This document shows, piece by piece, positions 17,801-25,027 of a DNA stretch of 34,289 nt. A model generated the notes under the pieces. The model had not been told where the DNA came from and made no database searches. It saw only the letters and a list, made by a program, of their open reading frames with translations. The stretch's first letter is position 1; the number at the start of each line of letters is the position of its first letter. The DNA comes from Caryophanales bacterium UBA2298 (GTDB taxonomy: Bacteria > Bacillota_I > Bacilli_A > Izemoplasmatales > Hujiaoplasmataceae). The stretch lies in assembly GCA_002345425.1 (NCBI GenBank), contig DDWA01000014.1:1-34289 (forward strand), written 5' to 3'. Made by a program: the position numbers and the translations under genes.

Positions 17801-20800
17801 TACCTTATTTAGCTGAAGATAATACGACTGAGATAAGAAAAGCTGTGGGCAGTTTAGAAACCGAAACTGTTTATGTGGTAAAAACTGAAATTGATGCAAT
17901 GTTTAAGGCTTTGAATGCTTTAGGCATATCCGATATAGAAAGTTTTACTGGAACTATTGATTTAAGTGTTTTAGCTTTAGAAGAAAACCGAACAAAGGTA
18001 TTGTCTTCTTCTACGATTCAAGCAACAGTAACAAAGCAATTAGTTGATTTGGATGTTGCAGGAACTTTAGAACTTCCTTATTATTCAGAAGATAATCAAG
18101 TTATTCGAGTTACTGTCGGTAGCGGTTTAACTGAGACTGAATATCTCACTGTTAGTGAGTTAGATAGAATTTTTGTAGCTTTAAATATTTTAGGAATAAC
18201 AGATGTTAATACTTTTACTGGCAATGTTGATTTAAGTGTGTTGGCAGTTGGCGATAATGCTGAAACTGTACTTCTATCGGATGTAATTCAAGCTACAGTT
18301 TCAAAACAAGTGCTTGATTTAGATTTAGCAAATACTGTTAGAGTTCCTTATTTAGCTGATGATGATACGACTAATATTAGAGTAACAGTTGGATTGCTTG
18401 ATAAGGAAACTAATTATATAACTAAAGCAGAACTTGAAACTTTAATTCTTGCTTTAAATATATTACAGATTACCGATGTCAATACTTTTGGCGGTACTGT
18501 TAATTTAGCTTTACTTAATGATCCGCTTAATCGAAGTGGCGTTTTGGCATCTTCGATTATTCAGGCAACAATCACTAAACAACTAGTTGATTTAGATGTC
18601 GCTGGAACACTTGTAGCTCCATATTTAGCTGAAGACGGAACAACTGAAATCAGAATCACTGTTGGCAGTTTGGAAACTGAATCTGAATATATCATTAAGA
18701 GTGAGTTAGATAAGATTTTTATCGCTTTAAATGTTTTAGGAATAACCGATGTTAATACATTTAACGGCAAGGTTGACTTAAGTTTGCTGAATAATCACAT
18801 TAATAGAACTAGTGTTTTGGCTTCATCGACAATCCAAGCAACCATTACTGATCAAATTATCGATTTGGAAGTTACTGATATTTTAGATGTGCCTTATTAC
18901 TCTGAAGATGGTGTAACTTTGGTTAGAAAAACTGTTGGTTTAGCAGAACAAACAACTGAATATATCGTTACAAGTGAACTTGATAAGATTTTTGTAGCGC
19001 TTAACATTTTAGGCATTACTGATGTGACAACTTTTACCGGCGATGTTGATTTAAGCGTATTAGCTGTTGGTGATAATGCTGAAACTGTACTTTTATCAGA
19101 TGTAATTCAAGCAACTGTTTCAAAACAAGTACTTGATTTGGACACAGCTAATACAATTACCGTTCCTTTCTTAGCTGAAGATAATCTTACAGAAATAAGG
19201 ATAACTGTTGGTTTATTGGAAACCGAAACTAATTATATAACTAAAGTAGAACTAGAAACTTTAATTCTCGCTTTAAATATTTTACACATAACTGATGTCA
19301 ATACCTTCACCGGAACTGTGAATTTAGCTTTACTAAATGATCCTCTTAATCGTAGTGGTGTATTAGCTTCTTCAACAATTCAAGCTACAATAACAAAACA
19401 AATTCTTGATTTGGATGTAGCTGGTACTTTAGAAGCACCATATTATTCTGAAGATGGAGTTACAGTTATTAGAAAAACCGTTGGTTTAGCTGAGGAGGCT
19501 AATGAATATATTATCGTCAATGAATTAGATAAGGTACTGGTAGCACTTAATATCTTAGGTATCAGTGATGTTACTTCTTTTACTGGTAGTGTTGACTTAA
19601 GCGTGTTGTCTGTGGATAACAACGCGGAAACTGTACTTTCATCAGATGTGATACAAGCAACTGTTTCAAAACAAGTACTTGATTTAGACGTTGCTTTAAC
19701 AATTAAAGTTCCTCATTTAGAAGATGACGATTTAACTGTTGTTAGAGTTACTGTTGGTAGTTTAGCAACAGAAACTGAATATGTCACTAAAGTTGAACTT
19801 GAATCATTGATAATTGCGATGAATATTTTAAATATTACCGACTTTACAACATATAACGGCCAAATTGATTTGACTTTATTCTATGAAGTAGAAAACCGTA
19901 ACAAATTACTTACTTCCGCGATTATGCAAGCTACTATCTCAAAACAAGTTTTGGATTTAGGTCCTGCAATATTGACAGTTCCTGCAGTTAGCTTTGATAA
20001 TGGCGAAATCAGAAGAACTGTCGGTGCTCTAGCAACAACGAGCGAATATATTTTAAAACCGGAAATTCATGCTTTGTTTGAAGCTTTGGAATTGCTGGGT
20101 ATTACTAATATTAATGACTTTACCGGTAGCGTTAGTTTGAATAAATTCTTCGCTTCGGTTGATCCTAATTATGATACAAATCAAGATGTTTTACTAGCTT
20201 CTGCTTCTATGCACGCTACTATTACTAAACAAATTGATGATTTAGGAGCGGCAATTATTGAAATCCCAACTTACAGCGTTTTGGGTAATGCAGTTGATGT
20301 AACGGTTGGAAGTACATATTATATTTATAAGAATGAAATTAAATATTTGATTAATGCTTTAGATATCTTAAGCATCAGCGACATTAATGCTTTCACCGGT
20401 GCGGTGGACTTGACTCCGTTATTTGGATCCGATACTAATCAGACTGTATTGTTAGCATCAAGCTTGATGCATAAGACAATTACTAATCAGATTAGTAATT
20501 TAGGTCCTACAATCTTGACTGTTCCTAGTATTGGGTTTGACGGAACGACAACTATTGATTTTACTATTCTTGGGATAGATTACTATATTGAAGGTTTTGA
20601 AATTAAAGCTTTGATTAATGCTTTGGAAGTTTTCGGAATTACTGACATCACTGACTTTAGTGGTACGATTGATATTAGTTCCTTAGCTTTAGAAACAGAT
20701 CAAGATATCGTCTTAAGTTCAGAATCAATGCATGCGACAATATCTAAGACCTTATTTGATTTAAACGATCAAGTATTAATAGTACCTATTTATTCATCTG

Positions 20801-21930
20801 AAGGCGAACTTGAAGCTTATCGAGTTCAAAAACAAGTTAATTTAGTTGATTTTATATATAAATCAGAGATAAAAGCTTTAATTAATGCTTTCGTTGATAT
20901 GGGATATACTGATTTAAGTAGTTTTGGTATAGAAATCAATTCTCAAAAATTCTTTGATAATCCAAATCTTTACTTATTGTCAGCTTCAATTCATGCGACG
21001 TTGTCCGATAAGTTAATTAATGGTACCGGCGGCGAATTGATTGTTCCTGATACAAATATTAATACATTAGCAATAATTAGATTGATTCACACTGATGTAA
21101 CTTACGTAGAAATTAATGAAGCAAAGGCCTTACTAGCTGCTTTAGAAGAAATAGGATTGACAGATTTCAGTAATATTGACATTTCACCGACAAACTTATT
21201 TGCGGAAACTACTGATTTAGATATCTTGCTTAATTCAGCGTCAATGCAAGCCACAATCTCCAATACTTTACTTTCTGGTGCAGGTGATGATACAACAGCT
21301 TATGGTGCTGGCATTTTAATCGTTCCAAATTATTACCGAGAAACTATAGCTGTTGCGACAATTTCTGCAGAACAAATTGAAAAAGTTGAACTTAAAGCTT
21401 TGATTACTGGTCTTAAGACAGTCGGTGTAACTGACTTCTCGGGAACTGTTCCAAGCAGTGCTGTATCAAGTCTAGGTAGTACGCAATTAGATACGATACT
21501 TCTTAGCGGTTCAATGCACGTAACTATCAATCATATGATTTGGGGTAATACTAATATTAGTTCTCAAATTCCTGACTATATGGAAGGTTTAGCTTTAACT
21601 GATTTACTTTACAATATGAACAATATTATCATAAAGGCAGAAGTCAAAGCGTTTGTCTTGGCAGCTCAACAATTTGCCGGTTCTGATTTAAGTAATGTTG
21701 ATTTTGATGTTGCTGCTATTACTTCATTGACTCCTGTTCAAAGAGACATCGTGTTAGACTCAATGATTGTCAGAAATATCCTTACTGATGAACTTGAAAC
21801 GATGATGACCTCAGATGATCCATTTGATCTTTACTGGCCGGCTAATAGTGATTATGAACAAAGTAATCCTGCATATTTCTTAACAGAAGCTGGAATCAAT
21901 AACGTTCTAACACACTACGGATTAATTTAG
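14896..21930 (+). CDS. giant repeat protein with N-terminal CvpA-like membrane domain
   Basis: A 2344-residue protein of unknown function. Residues 1-195 hold four predicted membrane segments (about 9-27, 34-55, 117-147, 163-187), with an RG(M/K)KKAL loop after the first and a KHRLLGGLFGLMNGAV segment before the last, as in CvpA-family proteins. The basic loops (RGMKK, and KKDKKSSKHR at about 152-161) should be cytoplasmic, placing the rest outside the cell. From about residue 495 to the end run about twenty copies of a unit, 90-91 residues in the core, of the form ELDxIFxALNxLGITDVxTFTGxV, then LxSSxIQATITKQxxDL, then a beta-rich VPYxAEDG and IRxTVG part. It is acidic, almost lacks Cys, and shows no signal peptide, LPXTG or SLH anchor. 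The start is ATG 14896 behind AGGGGGA. A terminator follows the stop. Confidence 0.85.
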   Translation: MPANLDFTMYFNITFLSILGLGMLFGFLRGMKKALYSLMVTLIFIIIFFFTLDLMVNLLYEVNMPFLGGLLGNVYPSLSSVTTLKEALPIVLEDMVGEEFQASLTNENLIEFIDALALFVIKIIYAIIYFTVIQVIYRFILFLVRIIFFSSKKDKKSSKHRLLGGLFGLMNGAVSVFVMLIILGGIINISESLLTVTSNIQEDSTVTLNFNPRDELNQPSSSIIEMAETSPIPAEFTEVINTLNEMITAYSSNIVVQSAAYAIIPNTDSGTEEELTLYLFDQILSMKYKEQKIAIREELAVFADVASLALNSEYLETNNLGDITGEEIRDIFTTLSNSNLLTALLPLGIEVASDIYETEITVPVEELYEIDWENEIMILGEVAATVFDIINAAAIFEEGTDLMEVTLDGDEVEGLFTEIGQSDLVNLAAYVAIEPVLEMAGEIVQSVITVPADIVWEDEFQAIGALAGEIFNTGITVGDLESGDPTVLLTTLSSMDFTVILNSQIITNALINIISGESLIAINLDYLTIPSDIVWLDVLDGDGNIISNGELRNILLAINALSTQAENLDLENFNITTIADLDADAINTIFESRILVATITNLIKTLDLGEIALVVPDSVFDEDGYILKLELQNVVSAIHMAATELLCEVGDLECEEVGFDIGKALTLSSTNIDTLLESEILSATVGKLLIDMDGEFLVIPDSVIDDILVDEVLLSVISKDEVKNAFLAVSALGITDINNIDIDPSILTNLATEADPTILDTSKTDLIFGSEIVHATLSDAIIEMTLGDNPVLEVPYIGFADEIIRYEDDTLTIEYISQAELENVIEAILVLEITDFNAIDTLDLGLIIDNSTVILESAILHSTISKQLFDLGADVISIPYLAEDGSAVRVTKGDVGEETVYLIKTELESIFDALEVLGITDINTFTGDIDLATILADENNVSILLASSTIQATVSEQLIQLDIDGTIYLPYLAEDNTTEIRKAVGSLETETVYVVKTEIDAMFKALNALGISDIESFTGTIDLSVLALEENRTKVLSSSTIQATVTKQLVDLDVAGTLELPYYSEDNQVIRVTVGSGLTETEYLTVSELDRIFVALNILGITDVNTFTGNVDLSVLAVGDNAETVLLSDVIQATVSKQVLDLDLANTVRVPYLADDDTTNIRVTVGLLDKETNYITKAELETLILALNILQITDVNTFGGTVNLALLNDPLNRSGVLASSIIQATITKQLVDLDVAGTLVAPYLAEDGTTEIRITVGSLETESEYIIKSELDKIFIALNVLGITDVNTFNGKVDLSLLNNHINRTSVLASSTIQATITDQIIDLEVTDILDVPYYSEDGVTLVRKTVGLAEQTTEYIVTSELDKIFVALNILGITDVTTFTGDVDLSVLAVGDNAETVLLSDVIQATVSKQVLDLDTANTITVPFLAEDNLTEIRITVGLLETETNYITKVELETLILALNILHITDVNTFTGTVNLALLNDPLNRSGVLASSTIQATITKQILDLDVAGTLEAPYYSEDGVTVIRKTVGLAEEANEYIIVNELDKVLVALNILGISDVTSFTGSVDLSVLSVDNNAETVLSSDVIQATVSKQVLDLDVALTIKVPHLEDDDLTVVRVTVGSLATETEYVTKVELESLIIAMNILNITDFTTYNGQIDLTLFYEVENRNKLLTSAIMQATISKQVLDLGPAILTVPAVSFDNGEIRRTVGALATTSEYILKPEIHALFEALELLGITNINDFTGSVSLNKFFASVDPNYDTNQDVLLASASMHATITKQIDDLGAAIIEIPTYSVLGNAVDVTVGSTYYIYKNEIKYLINALDILSISDINAFTGAVDLTPLFGSDTNQTVLLASSLMHKTITNQISNLGPTILTVPSIGFDGTTTIDFTILGIDYYIEGFEIKALINALEVFGITDITDFSGTIDISSLALETDQDIVLSSESMHATISKTLFDLNDQVLIVPIYSSEGELEAYRVQKQVNLVDFIYKSEIKALINAFVDMGYTDLSSFGIEINSQKFFDNPNLYLLSASIHATLSDKLINGTGGELIVPDTNINTLAIIRLIHTDVTYVEINEAKALLAALEEIGLTDFSNIDISPTNLFAETTDLDILLNSASMQATISNTLLSGAGDDTTAYGAGILIVPNYYRETIAVATISAEQIEKVELKALITGLKTVGVTDFSGTVPSSAVSSLGSTQLDTILLSGSMHVTINHMIWGNTNISSQIPDYMEGLALTDLLYNMNNIIIKAEVKAFVLAAQQFAGSDLSNVDFDVAAITSLTPVQRDIVLDSMIVRNILTDELETMMTSDDPFDLYWPANSDYEQSNPAYFLTEAGINNVLTHYGLI
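16381..21830 (+). repeat. in-frame tandem repeat array, 273-nt (91-residue) period
   Basis: The conserved leucine before the SSxIQAT motif falls at 17458, 17728, 18001, 18271, 18544, 18817, 19090, 19363, 19636 and 19909: steps of 270, 273, 270 and then six of 273. Units upstream to about 16390 and downstream to about 21770 are more diverged and vary in length but keep the ATI/ATL core and the ALxxLGITD segment. In total about twenty units can be counted by eye. Confidence 0.9.
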
Positions 21931-21950
21931 ATTTACATCAAAAGAAAAAG

Positions 21951-21984
21951 AAACTTACCGTTTATTTTAGCGGTAAGTTTTTTT
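21951..21984 (+). terminator. terminator of the giant repeat gene
   Basis: A perfect 10-bp stem (AAACTTACCG / CGGTAAGTTT, 10-base loop) followed by a T run, 20 bases after the stop at 21930. The opposite strand also has a T-rich stretch, so it may work in both directions. Confidence 0.9.
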
Positions 21985-22020
21985 AAAAAAAACAGCTTAG
22001 TCATTAACAACTAAACTGTT
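21985..22020 (-). terminator. terminator of the secE-nusG operon
   Basis: On the minus strand, an 11-bp stem (AACAGTTTAGT / ACTAAGCTGTT, one G-T pair) is followed by eight T, 7 bases after the nusG stop. It shows that nusG is transcriptionally closed off here and does not run into rplK. Confidence 0.85.
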
Positions 22021-22027
22021 TAGAATT

Positions 22028-22588
22028 TTATAGTACTTCGACATCAGTGAAGTCAAGTTCCATTGATGTTTGTCTTTCAAACATTTCAATCAGAACATGA
22101 ATCTTGCCTTTATCTTGATCGATATTTTCCACTGTAACTACTTGACCTTGGAAATTACCGTTGATGATACGAACTTGTTCACCAGGTTTAACATTGAATT
22201 TTTGTACTTGTAACATACCACATTTTTTAAGAATTGGATTGATTTCATCTGGTTTAAGTGGAACTGGTTTTGTCCCGCCTCCACTACTACCTAAGAAGCC
22301 GGTAACACCTGGAGTATTTCTTACTACGAACCAAGAATCATCAGTAACGATCATTTCAATAAAGACATATCCAGGAAAAATCTTAACAAGTTTTTCTTTA
22401 GGGTTTTTATCTTTCTTGTCTGCCGGTACAATTTCTTCAGGAATCATTACTTGGAAGATTTTGTCTTCCATGTTCATTGATTCAATTCTTCTTTCAATAC
22501 TGGCTTTAACTGAATTTTCTAATCCAGAATACGTTTGGACGATATACCAAAGCCGTCTCTGGCTGTTATCATTTGAATTAACCATCAT
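22028..22588 (-). CDS. nusG: transcription termination/antitermination protein NusG
   Basis: A 186-residue elongation factor that binds RNA polymerase near the clamp and links it to Rho, NusA or the ribosome. It has the NGN domain (WYIVQTYSGLENSVK, then FPGYVFIEM and VRNTPGVTGFLG) and a C-terminal KOW domain (VRIINGNFQGQVVTVENID). Two adjacent ATG codons (22588 and 22585) are possible starts. Spacing to the AAGGG sequence slightly favours the second. It lies 9 bases after secE in the same operon and is followed by a terminator and not by rplK. Confidence 0.97.
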   Translation of the reverse strand: MMVNSNDNSQRRLWYIVQTYSGLENSVKASIERRIESMNMEDKIFQVMIPEEIVPADKKDKNPKEKLVKIFPGYVFIEMIVTDDSWFVVRNTPGVTGFLGSSGGGTKPVPLKPDEINPILKKCGMLQVQKFNVKPGEQVRIINGNFQGQVVTVENIDQDKGKIHVLIEMFERQTSMELDFTDVEVL

Positions 22589-22597
22589 TTACCCTTA

Positions 22598-23083
22598 TTA
22601 ACTACCGTAAACTAGTTTAAATAATGGATCTAATATAGCACTGAATAGATAGAACATTAACATTAAGAAGATTAAGAATGTAAACACTCTTGCACTGTTG
22701 GTAGCTAATACTTTACCTGTTGGCCAAGTTACTTTTTTCATTTCAGCTACGCTTGGTTTGATATAAGGAATCAATAGATAAACTAATACCAATACACCAA
22801 TAATAACCAAGAATAATCCAGTTAAGACTCTCTTTAGAGTTGTGTTGAAGAAAAAGTCAATAACACCAATTCCTGATGTTCCTAAGATTGCAGCTAAGTT
22901 GACTGTTCCAAATTTACCTAATAAAATATATACTCCGTAAAGAATTAATACTGGTGACAAGATTGCTAGTAGCCAATTTTCAAATTTATATTCTTTTTTA
23001 AGTATTTCCATAACCTTGCTTTCGCTTTTAGGTGTTTTTAAATTAGTAGGCTTTTGCTTTTTTTCTTTAATTTCTTTTGCCAT
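22598..23083 (-). CDS. secE: preprotein translocase subunit SecE, extended three-span form
   Basis: The last 55 residues are typical SecE: amphipathic PSVAEMKKVTWPTGKVLATNS followed by one membrane span. Bacillus-type SecE is about 60 residues, but this one has 161. The extra N-terminal part has a Lys-rich cytoplasmic tail and two more predicted spans (about 36-56 and 84-106), giving three spans as in E. coli. SecE clamps SecY in the translocation channel. The start is ATG 23083 behind GTAGGAGG. Position between rpmG and nusG confirms the identity. The extension is not recognisably a different fused protein. Confidence 0.92.
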   Translation of the reverse strand: MAKEIKEKKQKPTNLKTPKSESKVMEILKKEYKFENWLLAILSPVLILYGVYILLGKFGTVNLAAILGTSGIGVIDFFFNTTLKRVLTGLFLVIIGVLVLVYLLIPYIKPSVAEMKKVTWPTGKVLATNSARVFTFLIFLMLMFYLFSAILDPLFKLVYGS

Positions 23084-23094
23084 TTTATTTCCTC

Positions 23095-23238
23095 CTACTT
23101 ACCTTCCTTATGAATGGTATGTTTTTTGCATTTTTTACAATACTTTCTTATCTCAAATCGAGTTGATTTCTCAGCTTTTTTTACTTCATAATTTCTTGAT
23201 AAACATTCTGTACATATTAAAACTGTCTTATCTTTCAT
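23095..23238 (-). CDS. rpmG: ribosomal protein bL33
   Basis: A 47-residue 50S protein with four cysteines in two CxxC pairs (CTEC and CKKC), so it is the zinc-binding form. The core RNYEVKKAEKSTRFEIRKYCKKCKKHT is standard. I place the start at ATG 23238 because homologues begin here. Extending upstream would add about 21 residues that do not look like L33. The Shine-Dalgarno is weak (GAGTGAG). Gene order sigH-rpmG-secE-nusG is as in Bacillus. Confidence 0.93.
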   Translation of the reverse strand: MKDKTVLICTECLSRNYEVKKAEKSTRFEIRKYCKKCKKHTIHKEGK

Positions 23239-23263
23239 GTATATCAACTCACTCGCTTTATTA

Positions 23264-23292
23264 AATTTATCAAAAAAAGTGATAAAAGTCAA
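23264..23292 (-). promoter_or_regulatory. probable rpmG-secE-nusG promoter
   Basis: On the minus strand, TTGACT (23287-23292) and TAAATT (23264-23269) lie 17 bases apart. The spacer carries an inverted repeat, TTTATCA / TGATAAA with a 7-base loop, that overlaps the -10. It could be an operator or merely AT-rich sequence. Confidence 0.5.
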
Positions 23293-23297
23293 GAAAA

Positions 23298-23840
23298 TCA
23301 TGTCATTAAATGCAATTTAATTTTTTTCCTGATTCGATCTAGGGCATTATAGACTTGTTTTTCATCACAGTTAAGATATATAGCACATTCTCTAACCGAT
23401 CTCTTCTCAATGATCTTCGATTGATACACTTGTTTTTCAAGTTTTGATAACGTGTTTAAAGCTCGGTAAATTTCTTGATCATGAAAATATATTTTTTCAG
23501 TTTCTTTTATTACAAAATCGCATATTATCGGTAGTTTTTCAATCTTAAAACTCGTATATCTGTTTTTCTTACCTTTATATGTGATAAGAAAATTATGAAG
23601 ATTAGCTTCGAAAAATCTGGTGAATGTTCTGTTATAACTCTCATCAAATTTAATGATAGATTTATGAAGAAGCATCAAAGCTTCTTGATAACAATCGTCA
23701 AAATCATTCAAGAGGTTGAAATTTTTTATTTTTTTCGCAATAAGATATCGATATTTATCAACCATAAAATCAAACGCTTCTTCGTTTCCTTCTTTTACTA
23801 GGTTGATAACTTCAAAATCATTATAATTGCGAAAAATCAT
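23298..23840 (-). CDS. sigH: SigH-like alternative sigma factor
   Basis: A 180-residue sigma-70-family protein with region 2 (EEAFDFMVDKYRYLIAKK, then DFDDCYQEALMLLHKSI) and region 4 (LNTLSKLEKQVYQSKII, with helix-turn-helix SVRECAIYLNCDEKQVYNALDRIRKKI). There is no region 1.1 or 3, as expected for SigH/ECF-size factors. B. subtilis sigH lies at the same place between rlmB/yacP and rpmGB, so orthology is likely. What it controls here cannot be read from the window. It overlaps rlmB by 4 bases (ATGA), implying coupled translation. The intervening yacP of Bacillus is absent. Confidence 0.82.
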   Translation of the reverse strand: MIFRNYNDFEVINLVKEGNEEAFDFMVDKYRYLIAKKIKNFNLLNDFDDCYQEALMLLHKSIIKFDESYNRTFTRFFEANLHNFLITYKGKKNRYTSFKIEKLPIICDFVIKETEKIYFHDQEIYRALNTLSKLEKQVYQSKIIEKRSVRECAIYLNCDEKQVYNALDRIRKKIKLHLMT

Positions 23841-24559
23841 TTAGTTAAATTGCGTTTCCTTAAAATATCAAAAATAATTATTCCAGCACTGACCGAAGCG
23901 TTTAAACTATTAACTTGTCCAACCATATTAATTTTAACATTAAAATCGACTGTTTCTTTGATTAATCGGGACATTCCTTTTCCCTCGCTGCCAATAACGA
24001 TACATAGCGGTCGATCGACGAAGATTGTTGAATAATCCTCTGTGGCATCAAGGCTGGTGCCGACAGCCCAGAAATTTTGTTTTTTTAGTTTTTCTAATGT
24101 ATTTCTCAAATTTGTTACTTCGATTATTTTCATATGTTCTATCGCGCCAGAACTAACCTTTGAAACTACACCGCCTATTTTAACAGAACGGTTTTTAGGA
24201 ATTATAATCCCTGATACACCACCCGCTTCGCAGGTTCTAATAATCGCGCCGAAATTATGAACATCAGTTATGCCATCAAGCATTATTAAAAGTGGATTGG
24301 CTTTAAAGTCCAGTTCTGCAAGAAACTCGTCTAATTCATAGGTTTTATAATCTTCAATTTCAAAAACTATCCCTTGATGATTACCTTGAAAACTATTTTT
24401 AAAATCATGTTTAGATAAAACGTTAATTTTAACGTTTTGCCTTTTCAAAAGATTGAAAAAATCAGAGTTAGTTCCTTCCATAATAAAGGCTTCTAATATT
24501 GGTTTTTTAATATCGATAATCTCTTGGCAAGAATTCTTGCCATAAATCATAACGCTCAT
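23837..24559 (-). CDS. rlmB: 23S rRNA 2'-O-methyltransferase, TrmH/SpoU family
   Basis: A 240-residue SPOUT methyltransferase with a short N-terminal substrate-binding domain (MIYGKNSCQEII...) and the C-terminal trefoil-knot motifs NFGAIIRTCEAGG, CIVIGSEGKGMSRLI and NSLNASVSAGIIIFDILR. RlmB methylates a guanosine ribose in the peptidyl transferase region of 23S rRNA. That target is inferred from the family. ATG 24559 fits GTGGTGAT best. Other in-frame ATGs at 24565 and 24550 are possible. It lies between mrnC and sigH as in Bacillus. Confidence 0.9.
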   Translation of the reverse strand: MSVMIYGKNSCQEIIDIKKPILEAFIMEGTNSDFFNLLKRQNVKINVLSKHDFKNSFQGNHQGIVFEIEDYKTYELDEFLAELDFKANPLLIMLDGITDVHNFGAIIRTCEAGGVSGIIIPKNRSVKIGGVVSKVSSGAIEHMKIIEVTNLRNTLEKLKKQNFWAVGTSLDATEDYSTIFVDRPLCIVIGSEGKGMSRLIKETVDFNVKINMVGQVNSLNASVSAGIIIFDILRKRNLTK

Positions 24560-24570
24560 AATCATCACCA

Positions 24571-24599
24571 CTTATAGTTTATCACAGTTTTCTAGTTAA
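24571..24599 (-). promoter_or_regulatory. possible rlmB promoter
   Basis: The minus strand has TTAACT (24594-24599) and TATAAG (24571-24576) with a 17-base spacer in the 45-base gap after mrnC. The -10 is so close to the start that the leader would be only a few bases, so this is tentative. Confidence 0.3.
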
Positions 24600-24616
24600 T
24601 GTTGTTGATAAATTTA

Positions 24617-25027
24617 TTACTCTTTATCGTTAATAATCTTGTTTTCTTCGAAATTTTTATCAATAACATTTATCGCATAGGCAAAAATTTCATCAAGCCT
24701 TTTCCAGTTTTTATCCAAATATAGATAACCGATGACAGCTTCAAAGCCAGTGGATTTATTATAGGTTTGAACATCGGAATTTTTCGGTTTATGCGAGGCG
24801 GTCTGATTTCTACCTCTTTTAAAGATTTTTTGTTCTTCTTCAGTATAAAAATTATCATACATTGAATTAGCAGCTAAAGCTTGGGATTTGGAATTAGTAT
24901 AGCGAATTGCTAAGTTATGTAGATCATTAACTAAGGTATAACCTTGATCAAGGCAATATTGTCTGACTCTCATTTCGTAATAAGCATCACCAATGTAAGC
25001 TAAAGTTAAACCGTTATAAAGAATCAT
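24617..25027 (-). CDS. mrnC: Mini-ribonuclease III
   Basis: A 136-residue RNase III catalytic domain without a double-stranded RNA-binding domain. This class trims 23S rRNA ends. The signature NGLTLAYIGDAYYEMRVR (acidic residues of the active site) and the second acidic motif FEAVIGYLYL are present, together with the basic HKPKNSDVQTYNKSTG stretch. Its ATG overlaps the cysS stop by 4 bases (25024-25027), so it is translationally coupled to cysS, as in Bacillus. Confidence 0.93.
   Translation of the reverse strand: MILYNGLTLAYIGDAYYEMRVRQYCLDQGYTLVNDLHNLAIRYTNSKSQALAANSMYDNFYTEEEQKIFKRGRNQTASHKPKNSDVQTYNKSTGFEAVIGYLYLDKNWKRLDEIFAYAINVIDKNFEENKIINDKE

Noticed and set aside
15960..21530. Antisense reading frames of 60-110 codons opposite the giant gene
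   Set aside because: They mirror the repeat codons, recur where the repeat recurs, and lack ribosome-binding sites and family similarity.
16381..21830. Repeat region as a CRISPR array or assembly artefact
   Set aside because: The repeats are in-frame coding units of 273 nt with silent divergence between copies, not short identical repeats with spacers, and no copies are exact.
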